Part shown: positions 1-6,405 of the stretch, piece after piece | Position numbering within the stretch: position 1 is the stretch's first letter | Layout of the letters: every line of letters starts with the position of its first letter | Assembly (NCBI GenBank): GCA_934668295.1 | Contig: CAKUND010000049.1 | Span: 1 to 12,971, forward strand | Direction of reading: 5' to 3' | DNA: 12,971 nucleotides | From: an uncultured Oscillospiraceae bacterium | Lineage (GTDB): Bacteria > Bacillota > Clostridia > Oscillospirales > Oscillospiraceae | The notes under the pieces: model-generated | Told to the model about the DNA's origin: nothing | The model's database searches: none | What the model saw: the letters and a program-made list of their open reading frames with translations, nothing else | Position numbers and translations under genes: made by a program

Positions 1-1134
1 TCGGCGAACGGCACGACGCTCGGCGGCGACGACGGCATTGCCGTCGCCATGGCGCTGGCCGTGCTGGACAGCAGCGAGATCGCGCACCCGGCCCTCGAGG
101 TCGTGTTCACCGTCGACGAGGAGATCGGCATGGAGGGTGCGCAGGGCCTCGATTTCTCGCAGCTCTCCGCCCACCGCATGCTGAACGTCGACTCCGAGGA
201 CGAGGGCATTTTCACCGTCAGCTGCGCCGGCGGCGCAAGCGCCAATGTCTCCATCGGCCTGACGAGCGCGCCCTGCGCGCTGGCCTGCGCCCATCTGACC
301 GTCTCCGGCCTCATCGGCGGCCACTCCGGTCAGGAGATCGACAAGGGCCGCGCGAACGCAAATCTCCTGCTGGGCCGCGTGCTGGACGCGATGCAGAAAA
401 AAATCGCCCTCCGGCTCGTTTCCGCCGCAGGCGGTCTGAAGGACAACGCCATTCCGAACGCGTCCGAGGCCGTTCTGGCCCTGCGAGAGGAAGATTTTGC
501 TGCCGCGCGTGAGATCGCGGCGGCCTGCGAAGCGGACTTCCGGAAGGAATACGCCGCAGCCGATCCCGGCGTGACGGTCGCGCTGGAGCCCGCCTCTGCC
601 TGTGAGCAGGCGCTGACGGAGGAAGCGACGCTGCGCGTTGTGCGCTTCCTGCTGCTCGTGCCGAACGGCATCGCGGCCATGAGCATGGACATTCCGGGAC
701 TGGTGCAGACGTCCTGCAACCTCGGTATTTTCCATGTGACGGACAGCGTTTTAACGGCGGTCAGCTCAGTCAGAAGCTCCGTTTCGTCGCAGAAGCAGAT
801 GCTGCTTGCCCGCATTGACGCGCTATCACAGCTGCTGGGCGGCTCGCTTCACGTGACGGGAGCCTATCCCGCGTGGGAATACCGGCGCGAATCTCCGCTG
901 CGCGACAAGCTCGCCTCCGTCTATACCCAGCAGACCGGCAAGGCTCCGAAGATCGAAGCCATCCACGCAGGGCTTGAATGCGGCCTGTTCGCGGGTCAGC
1001 TCCCCGGCCTTGACTGCGTGTCCTTCGGCCCGGATCTGGTCGATATCCATACCACGCGCGAAAAAATGTCCATTTCTTCCGTCCAGCGCACCTGGCGCTT
1101 CCTGCTCGGTGTACTGGAAGCACTGAAGGACTGA
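1..1134 (+). CDS. pepD: Aminoacyl-histidine dipeptidase (PepD, M20 metallopeptidase family), 5' end missing
   Basis: PepD-type enzymes are cytosolic di-zinc exopeptidases that cleave Xaa-His and other dipeptides. The frame is open from base 1, giving 377 visible residues; family members are about 480-490 aa, so roughly the first 100 residues lie outside the window. Visible family motifs are NGTTLGGDDGIAVA (residues 3-16, matching the PepD TLGADNGIG metal-ligand loop), TVDEEIGMEGA with the catalytic/metal Glu pair at 40-41, a likely Asp ligand in LNVDSEDEG (D64), GGHSGQEID in the lid domain, and SFGPDLVDIHTTREKMS with the C-terminal His ligand (about residue 350). An internal ATG at base 49 is not the start because the TLGGDDG motif precedes it. 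A strong hairpin follows the stop codon. No frameshift or missing motif is seen in the retained part. The family assignment is firm; substrate range cannot be read from sequence. Confidence 0.93.
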   Translation, partial: SANGTTLGGDDGIAVAMALAVLDSSEIAHPALEVVFTVDEEIGMEGAQGLDFSQLSAHRMLNVDSEDEGIFTVSCAGGASANVSIGLTSAPCALACAHLTVSGLIGGHSGQEIDKGRANANLLLGRVLDAMQKKIALRLVSAAGGLKDNAIPNASEAVLALREEDFAAAREIAAACEADFRKEYAAADPGVTVALEPASACEQALTEEATLRVVRFLLLVPNGIAAMSMDIPGLVQTSCNLGIFHVTDSVLTAVSSVRSSVSSQKQMLLARIDALSQLLGGSLHVTGAYPAWEYRRESPLRDKLASVYTQQTGKAPKIEAIHAGLECGLFAGQLPGLDCVSFGPDLVDIHTTREKMSISSVQRTWRFLLGVLEALKD

Positions 1135-1149
1135 ATTTCATAAGCAAAA

Positions 1150-1179
1150 GAGCCGCCCCTTTCTTCAAAGGGGCGGTTC
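1150..1179. terminator. Hairpin between pepD and the phosphatase gene, likely bidirectional terminator
   Basis: A 13-bp stem (1150-1162 with 1167-1179, one G-U pair) closes a CTTC tetraloop. It starts 15 nt after the pepD stop. The T-tract is weak on the plus strand. On the minus strand the stem is followed by CTCTTTTGC, so it could also end transcription arriving from the convergent phosphatase gene. Confidence 0.7.
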
Positions 1180-1215
1180 AAATGCTCGATTCCATTCGGT
1201 ATGCACCTGCGCACC

Positions 1216-1241
1216 GGGGACGGACAGCATTGTCCGTCCCC
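1216..1241. repeat. GC-rich perfect inverted repeat (REP-like palindrome)
   Basis: The arm GGGGACGGACA (1216-1226) and its exact complement (1231-1241) flank a 4-nt loop, GCAT. There is no T-run on either side, so a standard intrinsic terminator is unlikely. It lies 13 bp past the stop of the minus-strand phosphatase gene. Palindromes beginning GGGGACGG resemble the REP-like elements dispersed in many Clostridia genomes. That resemblance is from memory and only one copy is visible here. Confidence 0.5.
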
Positions 1242-1254
1242 TCACTGCGAACAG

Positions 1255-1701
1255 CTACAGGCTCGCCAGAAGCGCGCGGCAGCCAGATTCGATGTCGCGC
1301 CAGGCTGCGTCAAAATCACCGGTGTACCACGGATCGGCGACATCGCGCGCCGCGCCGGTATAGTCCATCAGCAGCCGGAGCTTCCCGTCTGGATCGCCGC
1401 CGCAGATGCGCCGCATAGCCGCGAGATTCTGTCTGTCCATGCCGATGAGCAGATCGTATGCGTCATAGTCGGCGCGCGTCATTTGCCGCGCCCGGTGATC
1501 GTCAAACGGCACACCGTGCGCGCGCAGCTGCCGCTGCGCGGGCGGATAGATGGGGTTCCCGATCTCCTCCCGGCTGACCGCCGCAGAGTCGATCCGCAGC
1601 CGGGAAGCCAGTCCGGCCTCCCGCGCCAGCGCCTTCATAATAAACTCCGCCATCGGACTGCGGCAGATATTCCCGTGGCAGAGAAACAAAATTTTTACCA
1701 T
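1255..1701 (-). CDS. Low-molecular-weight protein-tyrosine phosphatase
   Basis: The 148-aa product matches the usual size of LMW-PTPs (about 140-160 aa), small cytosolic phosphatases that remove phosphate from tyrosine, and in some Firmicutes arginine. The N-terminus MVKILFLCHGNICRSPMAE carries the CX5R(S) phosphate loop, with nucleophile C8 and R14. The second signature is the general-acid DP motif in VADPWYTGDFDAAW (D123). The start is set by AAGGAGA a few bases upstream on the minus strand. The gene is alone on its strand and divergent from the malic enzyme. An extended -10 element and overlapping inverted repeats lie just upstream (separate entries). With no BY-kinase or capsule genes nearby, the physiological substrate is unknown; a YwlE-like arginine phosphatase role cannot be excluded. 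Confidence 0.92.
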   Translation of the reverse strand: MVKILFLCHGNICRSPMAEFIMKALAREAGLASRLRIDSAAVSREEIGNPIYPPAQRQLRAHGVPFDDHRARQMTRADYDAYDLLIGMDRQNLAAMRRICGGDPDGKLRLLMDYTGAARDVADPWYTGDFDAAWRDIESGCRALLASL

Positions 1702-1721
1702 CCGGGTCTCTCCTTATGATT

Positions 1722-1748
1722 TTCGTATCGCTATACGAACAGTATAGC
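1722..1748. promoter_or_regulatory. Promoter region of the phosphatase gene with overlapping operator-like inverted repeats
   Basis: On the minus strand TGCTATACT (-10 hexamer at 1741-1746, extended TG) forms an extended -10 promoter. The best -35 at 17-18 bp is poor (TCCGAA or TTCCGA). Two inverted repeats overlap it: TTCGTAT-CGCT-ATACGAA (1722-1739) and GCTATAC-GAACA-GTATAGC (1730-1748), sharing the middle half-site. This places a potential repressor site over the -10 and start point. The predicted leader to the phosphatase ATG is about 33 nt. The bound factor is unknown. Confidence 0.5.
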
Positions 1749-1838
1749 ATGCCGGAGGCGTTTTTCGGAAGCGCATTTGAAGAATATTTATCATGCAGGC
1801 GGGAAAAACAACGGAGAAATGCGTTTGCATGGCAAGGA

Positions 1839-1857
1839 AAGCTCCGGATCGGAGCTT
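1839..1857 (+). promoter_or_regulatory. Small hairpin in the malic enzyme leader
   Basis: AAGCTCCG (1839-1846) pairs with CGGAGCTT (1850-1857) around a 3-nt loop. The hairpin ends about 7 nt before the AAAGGA ribosome binding site. It could affect initiation or mRNA stability, but this is only a structural observation. Confidence 0.3.
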
Positions 1858-1875
1858 GATTTGAAAGGAAACAGT

Positions 1876-3048
1876 ATGGATTACGCAAAAGAATCCCTTC
1901 GTCTGCACGGCGAATGGAAGGGAAAAATCGAGGTCACGGCGCGCGTGCCGGTCGAGACGAAGGACGATCTGAGTCTTGCTTACACGCCGGGTGTTGCGCA
2001 GCCGTGCCTGGAAATTCAGAAAAACATCGAGAAAAGCTACGAACTGACCCGCCGCTGGAATCTCTGCGCCGTCATCACCGACGGCTCGGCCGTCCTCGGC
2101 CTCGGCGATATCGGCCCGGAGGCCGGCATGCCGGTCATGGAGGGCAAATGCGTGCTCTTCAAGGCCTTCGGCGATGTGGATGCCTTCCCGCTGTGCGTCA
2201 AGACGCATGATGTGGACGAATTCGTCAATACCGTCGCGCTCATCTCCGGCTCGTTCGGCGGCGTGAACCTCGAAGACATCTCCGCTCCCCGCTGCTTTGA
2301 GATCGAGCGCAAGCTCAAGGAGCGCTGCGATATCCCCATCTTCCACGACGATCAGCACGGCACAGCGGTCATTACCCTCGCGGGTCTGACCAATGCGCTG
2401 AAGGTTGTCGGCAAGAAAAAGGAGGACGTGAAGATCGTCACGTCCGGCGCCGGTGCAGCGGCCATCGCGATCGTGAGGCTGCTGCTGTCCGCAGGCTTCC
2501 AGAACGTCACGATGTGCGACCGCAAGGGCGCAATTTACAAGGGCCGCGAAGGTCTCAACTGGATCAAGGAAGAAATGGCCGAGGTCACGAATCTCGGGCA
2601 TAAGGCCGGAAGCCTTGCCGACATGCTCGTCGGCGCTGATGTGTTCATCGGCGTCTCGGCCCCCGGTACCGTCACGACGGAAATGGTCAAAACCATGAAC
2701 CGCGACGCCATCGTCTTCGCCTGCGCGAACCCGACGCCGGAGATCTTCCCGGAGGATGCGAAGGCGGGCGGCGCGAAGGTCGTCTCGACTGGTCGGAGCG
2801 ATTACCCGAATCAGATCAACAACGTTCTGGCCTTCCCGGGCATTTTCCGCGGCGCATTCGACGTGCGCGCGAGCGACATCAACGATGAAATGAACATTGC
2901 CGCCGCGCATGCGCTGGCAGAGCTCATCTCCGATGCCGAGCTTTCGGAGGACTATATCATCCCCAAGGCCTTCGACCACCGCGTCGGCCCCGCTGTTGCA
3001 AAGGCCGTCGCCGAAGCCGCTAGAAGGACCGGCGTGGCGAGGATCTGA
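1876..3048 (+). CDS. NAD(P)-dependent malic enzyme (malate to pyruvate + CO2)
   Basis: The 390-aa product matches the short bacterial malic enzymes, which oxidatively decarboxylate L-malate to pyruvate in the cytosol. Visible motifs are SLAYTPGVAQPC with the catalytic Tyr (Y36), MEGKCVLFKAFGDVDAFP with the catalytic Lys (K91), FHDDQHGTA with the metal-binding Asp residues (D158/D159), a Rossmann GAGAAA loop (residues 191-196), CANPTPEI, and the C-terminal GRSDYPNQINNVLAFPG. An in-frame ATG exists 99 nt upstream at 1777, but 1876 is preferred: AAAGGA lies 7 nt before it, and MDYAKESLRLH aligns with how the family normally begins. The gene is monocistronic, divergent from the phosphatase gene and followed by a terminator. 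Coenzyme preference cannot be decided by eye. Confidence 0.95.
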   Translation: MDYAKESLRLHGEWKGKIEVTARVPVETKDDLSLAYTPGVAQPCLEIQKNIEKSYELTRRWNLCAVITDGSAVLGLGDIGPEAGMPVMEGKCVLFKAFGDVDAFPLCVKTHDVDEFVNTVALISGSFGGVNLEDISAPRCFEIERKLKERCDIPIFHDDQHGTAVITLAGLTNALKVVGKKKEDVKIVTSGAGAAAIAIVRLLLSAGFQNVTMCDRKGAIYKGREGLNWIKEEMAEVTNLGHKAGSLADMLVGADVFIGVSAPGTVTTEMVKTMNRDAIVFACANPTPEIFPEDAKAGGAKVVSTGRSDYPNQINNVLAFPGIFRGAFDVRASDINDEMNIAAAHALAELISDAELSEDYIIPKAFDHRVGPAVAKAVAEAARRTGVARI

Positions 3049-3060
3049 AGAAAAGACAGC

Positions 3061-3097
3061 AGCCCCGGCTCGGGAGTCTGAGCCGGGGCTGTGTTTG
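3061..3097 (+). terminator. Rho-independent terminator of the malic enzyme gene
   Basis: The arm AGCCCCGGCTC (3061-3071) pairs with GAGCCGGGGCT (3080-3090), an 11-bp GC-rich stem with an 8-nt loop. A short T-rich tail (GTGTTTGT) follows. The hairpin starts 12 nt after the stop codon. Confidence 0.8.
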
Positions 3098-3132
3098 TCG
3101 ATCAAAAATCTGTTTTGAAGTTGAGAAAATGA

Positions 3133-3182
3133 TTAAAATAATAATGAGAATCACTTCAAAATTGAAGCAGATGTGTTAGAAT
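3133..3182 (+). promoter_or_regulatory. Rubrerythrin promoter with a PerR/Fur-box-like site
   Basis: TTAAAAT-A-ATAATGA (3133-3147) matches 11 of the 14 arm positions of the PerR consensus TTATAAT-N-ATTATAA, and the adjoining AATGAGAATCA also looks Fur-like. Downstream, TGTTAGAAT gives an extended -10 (hexamer 3177-3182) with a weak -35 (TTCAAA, 3155-3160, 16 bp). A second inverted repeat, CTTCAA-AA-TTGAAG (3154-3167), overlaps the core promoter. Peroxide control of rubrerythrin by PerR is known in Clostridium; the site here is an inference from sequence match. Confidence 0.5.
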
Positions 3183-3241
3183 AAATCCAGGCAGACAAGG
3201 AACAATGAAATAAAGAATATTGATCAAAAGGAGATTGAAGC

Positions 3242-3778
3242 ATGAGCAAGTATGCAGGCACAAAAACCGAGGCGAATCTGCGCGCGGCCTTTGCAGGCGA
3301 ATCGCAGGCGAGAAACCAGTACACCTTCTTCGCGTCCGTTGCGAAAAAGGAAGGCTATGAACAGATGGCGGCGCTGTTTCTGAAGACGGCGGAGAACGAG
3401 AAGGAGCACGCAAAGCTCTGGCTGAAGGAGCTGTCCGGTATCGGCGACACGAAAGCCAATCTGGCGGCCGCGGCTGCGGGCGAAAACTACGAATGGACGG
3501 ATATGTATCAGGACTTTGCCAAAACCGCCGAGGAGGAGGGCTTCCCGGAGCTGGCACAGCGCTTCCTCCTTGTCGCGGAGATCGAAAGGCACCATGAGGA
3601 GCGCTACCGCGCGCTGCTGCACAATCTGGAGACGGCGCAGGTGTTTGAAAAGAGTGAGGTCAAGGTCTGGGAATGCCGCAACTGCGGCCACATTGCCGTC
3701 GGCGTGAAGGCCCCCGAGGTCTGTCCGGCCTGCAATCATCCGCAGAGCTATTTTGAGCTCCGTGCGGAAAACTATTGA
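3242..3778 (+). CDS. rbr: Rubrerythrin (non-haem di-iron peroxidase)
   Basis: Rubrerythrin is a cytosolic enzyme of anaerobes that reduces hydrogen peroxide using electrons passed through its rubredoxin domain. The 178-aa product has the ferritin-like four-helix region first, with iron-ligand Glu/His motifs [19 protein letters not shown] and [10 protein letters not shown]. The C-terminal rubredoxin-like domain has CRNCG (C145, C148) and CPACNHP (C161, C164). AAAGGAG lies 8 nt upstream of the ATG. The gene stands alone between its own promoter and a perfect-palindrome terminator, downstream of a putative PerR/Fur site. All expected metal ligands appear to be present, and length is slightly below the classical 190 aa. 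Confidence 0.96.
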   Translation: MSKYAGTKTEANLRAAFAGESQARNQYTFFASVAKKEGYEQMAALFLKTAENEKEHAKLWLKELSGIGDTKANLAAAAAGENYEWTDMYQDFAKTAEEEGFPELAQRFLLVAEIERHHEERYRALLHNLETAQVFEKSEVKVWECRNCGHIAVGVKAPEVCPACNHPQSYFELRAENY

Positions 3779-3790
3779 AAGCAGCAAAAG

Positions 3791-3820
3791 AAAGCCGTCC
3801 GCAGCTGCGGACGGCTTTTT
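3791..3820. terminator. Bidirectional terminator between rubrerythrin and the SLH protein
   Basis: Bases 3791-3818 form a perfect 28-bp palindrome with arms AAAGCCGTCCGCAG and its complement, followed by a T-run on the plus strand. On the minus strand the tail is TTTCTTTTG. Because it lies between the converging stop codons (3778 and 3832), it can serve both genes. Confidence 0.88.
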
Positions 3821-3831
3821 GTCTGGCTTTG

Positions 3832-5058
3832 TTATTTGAGCCTGCGGATATACCCGCTGCCGCAGACCTGGCTGTAATAGACCTCCTCACCGACGGAAAA
3901 AACATCGGCGGAACTGAACGCGCGGACGGTCTGACTCTTGCTGTCGACGTCGACCGTCAAGGGAGAAACGGATGTGACCGTTGCCGGACGGCTCGTTGTG
4001 ACGAGGACAACATCGAAGGCATTGTCGCCGTCGTGGTCGATCACGGTGATCTTGTCGTTTGCGGACAGTGTATTCAGGATATCCTTGTTCGAGGGCGTGT
4101 AATTGTAATAGTACTCGGTCGCGTCTGTCAGGCGGAAGCCGCCGCCGGAGCAGATCTCCTTGAGCTGAGAGGCGTCGGTGAAGGTGTAATAGACCTCGTC
4201 GACCGCGTAGCATGGGATGCCGAAGACCTTGCCGTCCTTCACATAGATATCGACGTTCCGTCCGAGCAGACTGAGATCCGTCGAGATATCAAAGGCCTTG
4301 TGGCCGGCGAGCTTGCTCGTCCCGGCGGGGAGCGTGCTGCCCGCGCTCGTCAGATCGGCACATTCGTTGCCCATCAGCGTGGCAGTGTAGCGCGTCAGAC
4401 CGAAGCGGATCTCCAGATACGACATGGGGTTCATCAGACTGTCGAGCACGTAGCGTGCGTCGCCCTCCTGACCGGAATCGGCGACCTTGGGGCAGAGCGC
4501 GGCATTATAGATGAGCAGACACGCAACATCGCGCGTGGCGGCGGAATCATAGCTGACGGAGACACCTGCGTAGATCCCCTTCAAAAACGCGTCCTCATCG
4601 ACGTTCTGCGCCCAGCTTGCGCCGACATAGCGCGAAGCATCCTCGCCAAGGATCACGAGCAGCATCTTTGCAAGCTCGCGGATCGTCACATGGTCTGCCG
4701 GGCGGAAGCGGCCATTGCTGCCGGCGATGATGTCGTGCTCGGCGCAGTAGGCGATAAAATCTGCCGCCCAGGACGTGGAGATGTCATAAAACGGCGCGGA
4801 GCCATTCTGCGCCTGCGGGTCGGCTTCGCACAGAAGCGCCATCAGCTTGGCGACCTCCTCGCGGCGAATAGGGTTCTGCGGGCCGAAGCTGCCATCAGAG
4901 TAGCCGGAAATGAGGCCGAGGTCGTAGAGCATCCGCACGGCGTTGATGTTTTTGATCTCCTGCTGGTCGGTGAAGCCTGCAAAGTCAGCCGCTGCGCACG
5001 GAAGCACAAGCGTAAGCGCCAGCACAGCTGCAAGCAGCGCACAAAGCATTTTTTTCAA
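3832..5058 (-). CDS. Secreted SLH-domain (S-layer homology) envelope protein
   Basis: The 408-aa product is predicted to be exported and held to the cell wall by N-terminal SLH repeats. The start chosen is TTG at 5058, giving MKKMLCALLAAVLALTLVLP, a typical signal peptide with likely cleavage after CAAA (residue 24). GAAGGGGG lies 7-8 nt upstream. The frame stays open upstream to 5202, but that extension runs through a repeat element and lacks a signal sequence. SLH repeat 1 (about residues 26-75) has LYDLGLISGYSDGSFGP and the IRREEVAKL motif. Repeat 2 (about 84-140) has AAEFI-like spacing, GRFRP and TIRELAKML. A third, about 145-195, is degenerate. The C-terminal 200 residues, rich in beta-type segments, match nothing I recognise. 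The binding target is probably a secondary cell-wall polymer. Confidence 0.85.
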   Translation of the reverse strand: MKKMLCALLAAVLALTLVLPCAAADFAGFTDQQEIKNINAVRMLYDLGLISGYSDGSFGPQNPIRREEVAKLMALLCEADPQAQNGSAPFYDISTSWAADFIAYCAEHDIIAGSNGRFRPADHVTIRELAKMLLVILGEDASRYVGASWAQNVDEDAFLKGIYAGVSVSYDSAATRDVACLLIYNAALCPKVADSGQEGDARYVLDSLMNPMSYLEIRFGLTRYTATLMGNECADLTSAGSTLPAGTSKLAGHKAFDISTDLSLLGRNVDIYVKDGKVFGIPCYAVDEVYYTFTDASQLKEICSGGGFRLTDATEYYYNYTPSNKDILNTLSANDKITVIDHDGDNAFDVVLVTTSRPATVTSVSPLTVDVDSKSQTVRAFSSADVFSVGEEVYYSQVCGSGYIRRLK

Positions 5059-5082
5059 GGCGGAGCCCCCTTCCGGTAATTG

Positions 5083-5096
5083 TTCGGCATGCCGAA
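5083..5096. promoter_or_regulatory. Perfect 14-bp palindrome in the SLH gene leader
   Basis: TTCGGCATGCCGAA is fully self-complementary and lies 24 bp upstream of the TTG start. It could be an operator or a small leader hairpin. No family is assigned. Confidence 0.35.
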
Positions 5097-5121
5097 AAGC
5101 ATGACGGCCTGATTGGAAACA

Positions 5122-5229
5122 GAGAATAGGTAATAGCGAATAGTGAAGAAGTGATGTGCTGGCTGCGCCAGCAGATTGAAATCGTGCCGCAAAGCGGCAC
5201 ACAATACTTATTCACTTTTCACTTTTACT
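5122..5229. mobile_element. MITE-like miniature repeat element with heptamer-repeat ends
   Basis: This about 108-bp block has no coding capacity. The left end is a run of related heptamers (GAGAATA, GGTAATA, GCGAATA, GTGAAGA; 5122-5149). The right end is a run of similar heptamers in inverted orientation (TATTCAC, TTTTCAC, TTTTACT; 5209-5229), giving imperfect terminal inverted repeats. Between them are two clean hairpins: TGCTGGC-TGC-GCCAGCA (5157-5173) and GTGCCGC-AAA-GCGGCAC (5184-5200). The base composition is AT-richer than the flanks. Similar short elements with TATTCAC-type ends occur in Clostridia genomes as far as I recall; copy number cannot be judged from one window. The rest of the 5059-5409 gap holds two promoters and a palindrome. 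Confidence 0.6.
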
Positions 5230-5270
5230 TCCCCTTCGCGGTGCCTTTTAGCGATCTTATAGATATATCC

Positions 5271-5299
5271 AGTATAGGCGGCAGCCGGGAGGATTGCAA
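5271..5299 (-). promoter_or_regulatory. Probable sigma-A promoter of the SLH gene
   Basis: On the minus strand TTGCAA (5294-5299) and TATACT (5271-5276) are separated by exactly 17 bp. Transcription would begin near 5264, giving a leader of about 205 nt that contains the whole MITE-like element and the palindrome before the TTG start. Confidence 0.6.
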
Positions 5300-5357
5300 G
5301 TAAACTGGGCCGTTTGTAACAGAACTGTAATGAAAACAGAGGAAAAGGCGGTCGGGA

Positions 5358-5386
5358 TTGCTTTTTTTCTGCAAGACTGGTACAAT
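5358..5386 (+). promoter_or_regulatory. Sigma-A promoter (extended -10) of ylmH
   Basis: TTGCTT (5358-5363) and TACAAT (5381-5386) are 17 bp apart, and the -10 is preceded by TGG, giving the extended TGnTACAAT form. The start point would be near 5393, leaving a very short leader that still includes the GGGAGG ribosome binding site (5397-5402). Confidence 0.75.
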
Positions 5387-5409
5387 ACAGACCGACGGGA
5401 GGCGGGACG

Positions 5410-6195
5410 ATGGACAAACGTGAACAGATCGCGCGCATGGCGCAGACGAAGGAAGACGAAATGCTGCTGGCAAGGGTCTATGAGCGCATGACGAACGCCG
5501 CCGCGCGCAATATCCCGGCCTCGACGGGTTTTTTGTCCAAACGGGAGCAGATGCTTGCTGCCGAGCTGCTGCGCGGACAGGAGATCCGGTTCTACGGCGG
5601 GCCGCCCATGGCCGAGCGCGAGATCTGCTGCTATCTGCCGGACTATCTGGACGAGAGCTGGCTGGAGAGCGAGGACGGGCCGATCGCCGCCGTCCGCGCG
5701 TCCTATTTTGAGGGTGACACGCTCACGCACCGGGATTTTCTCGGCGCGCTGATGGGCTGCGGCGTGAAGCGCGAGACGATCGGGGATATTTATGTGGCGG
5801 AGGGCCGCTGCGACTTTCTCGTCACGCGCGAGGTGCTGCCGTATCTGCTGCAGAATTTCCTGTCCGCCGGGCGCACAAGGCTGCATGTGGAGCAGATCGC
5901 GATCGCGGATGTTTCCGTGCCGGAGCAGAAGGTCAAGGCAGTCCGCGATACTGTGCCCTCCCTGCGGCTCGACGGCATCGTTTCCTCCGGCTTTTCCATC
6001 AGCCGCGGCAAGGCCGCGGATTATATCGCCGCGGGGAAATGCGAGCTCAATTACGCGCCCTGCGTGAAGGGCGATAAGCAGACGGCGGCGGGCGACGTGA
6101 TCACCGTCCGGGGGCTGGGCAAGATCCGGCTGGACGCCGTCGGCGGCAATACGAAAAAAGGACGCATCTGCGTTGAGATCACAAGATTTCTATAA
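5410..6195 (+). CDS. ylmH: YlmH-family S4-domain RNA-binding protein
   Basis: The 261-aa product matches the length and layout of YlmH proteins. Its C-terminal S4 domain (about residues 184-245) contains RLDGIVSSGFSISRGKAADY and a glycine-rich VRGLGKIRL stretch, typical of S4 binding to structured RNA. The N-terminal region (MDKREQIARMAQTKEDE, then FLSKREQMLA) resembles the YlmH N-terminal domain. B. subtilis YlmH associates with the ribosome and has been linked to ribosome-associated quality control; applying that here is by homology. In Bacilli the gene sits in the ylm cluster next to divIVA. Here it has its own promoter and is followed after 12 nt by a UPF0291 gene. GGGAGG lies 7 nt before the ATG. 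Confidence 0.88.
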   Translation: MDKREQIARMAQTKEDEMLLARVYERMTNAAARNIPASTGFLSKREQMLAAELLRGQEIRFYGGPPMAEREICCYLPDYLDESWLESEDGPIAAVRASYFEGDTLTHRDFLGALMGCGVKRETIGDIYVAEGRCDFLVTREVLPYLLQNFLSAGRTRLHVEQIAIADVSVPEQKVKAVRDTVPSLRLDGIVSSGFSISRGKAADYIAAGKCELNYAPCVKGDKQTAAGDVITVRGLGKIRLDAVGGNTKKGRICVEITRFL

Positions 6196-6207
6196 GGAGC
6201 ATGCTCT

Positions 6208-6405
6208 ATGAAAAAAGAAGATATCGACCGCATCAACGAGCTGGCCCATAAGGCCAAAACCGTCGGCCTCACGCCGGAGGAAAATGAGGAGCGCGCTGTG
6301 CTGCGCCGGGCCTACATCGATTCCGTCGTGGGCGATCTGCGCCAGCAGCTCGACAACACCTACATCGTCGACAGCAAGGGCAACAAGCGCAAGCTGCGCC
6401 AGTGA
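6208..6405 (+). CDS. UPF0291 (DUF896, YnzC-like) small cytosolic protein
   Basis: The 65-aa product matches the UPF0291 family in length and pattern: KKEDIDRINELAHKAKTVGLT at the N-terminus, a TPEENEERAVLRRAYID helix hairpin, and a C-terminal tail NTYIVDSKGNKRKL. Family members are small helical proteins of unknown biochemical role; B. subtilis YnzC lies in an SOS-regulated operon, but no LexA-type site is visible here. AAGGAG (6194-6199) overlaps the end of ylmH and is 8 nt before the ATG, so the two genes are probably co-transcribed. An out-of-frame ATG at 6201 is not used. The stop codon directly abuts that of the convergent DUF1294 gene with no terminator between. Confidence 0.88.
   Translation: MKKEDIDRINELAHKAKTVGLTPEENEERAVLRRAYIDSVVGDLRQQLDNTYIVDSKGNKRKLRQ

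Noticed and set aside
1777..1875. 33-codon N-terminal extension of the malic enzyme
   Set aside because: No ribosome binding site at 1777, and family alignment begins at MDYAKESLRLH; AAAGGA precedes the ATG at 1876.
1714..3105. 463-aa open frame antisense to the malic enzyme gene
   Set aside because: It is the mirror of a clear malic enzyme; composition is Asp/Arg/Ala/His-heavy, typical of antisense frames in GC-rich genes, with no domain or ribosome binding site.
3775..5079. 434-aa open frame antisense to the SLH protein gene
   Set aside because: The opposite strand encodes a signal peptide and SLH repeats; this frame shows no recognisable motif and runs through the rubrerythrin terminator.
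5059..5202. 48-codon N-terminal extension of the SLH protein
   Set aside because: It reads through the MITE-like repeat, lacks a ribosome binding site and would bury the signal peptide inside the protein; the TTG at 5058 fits better.
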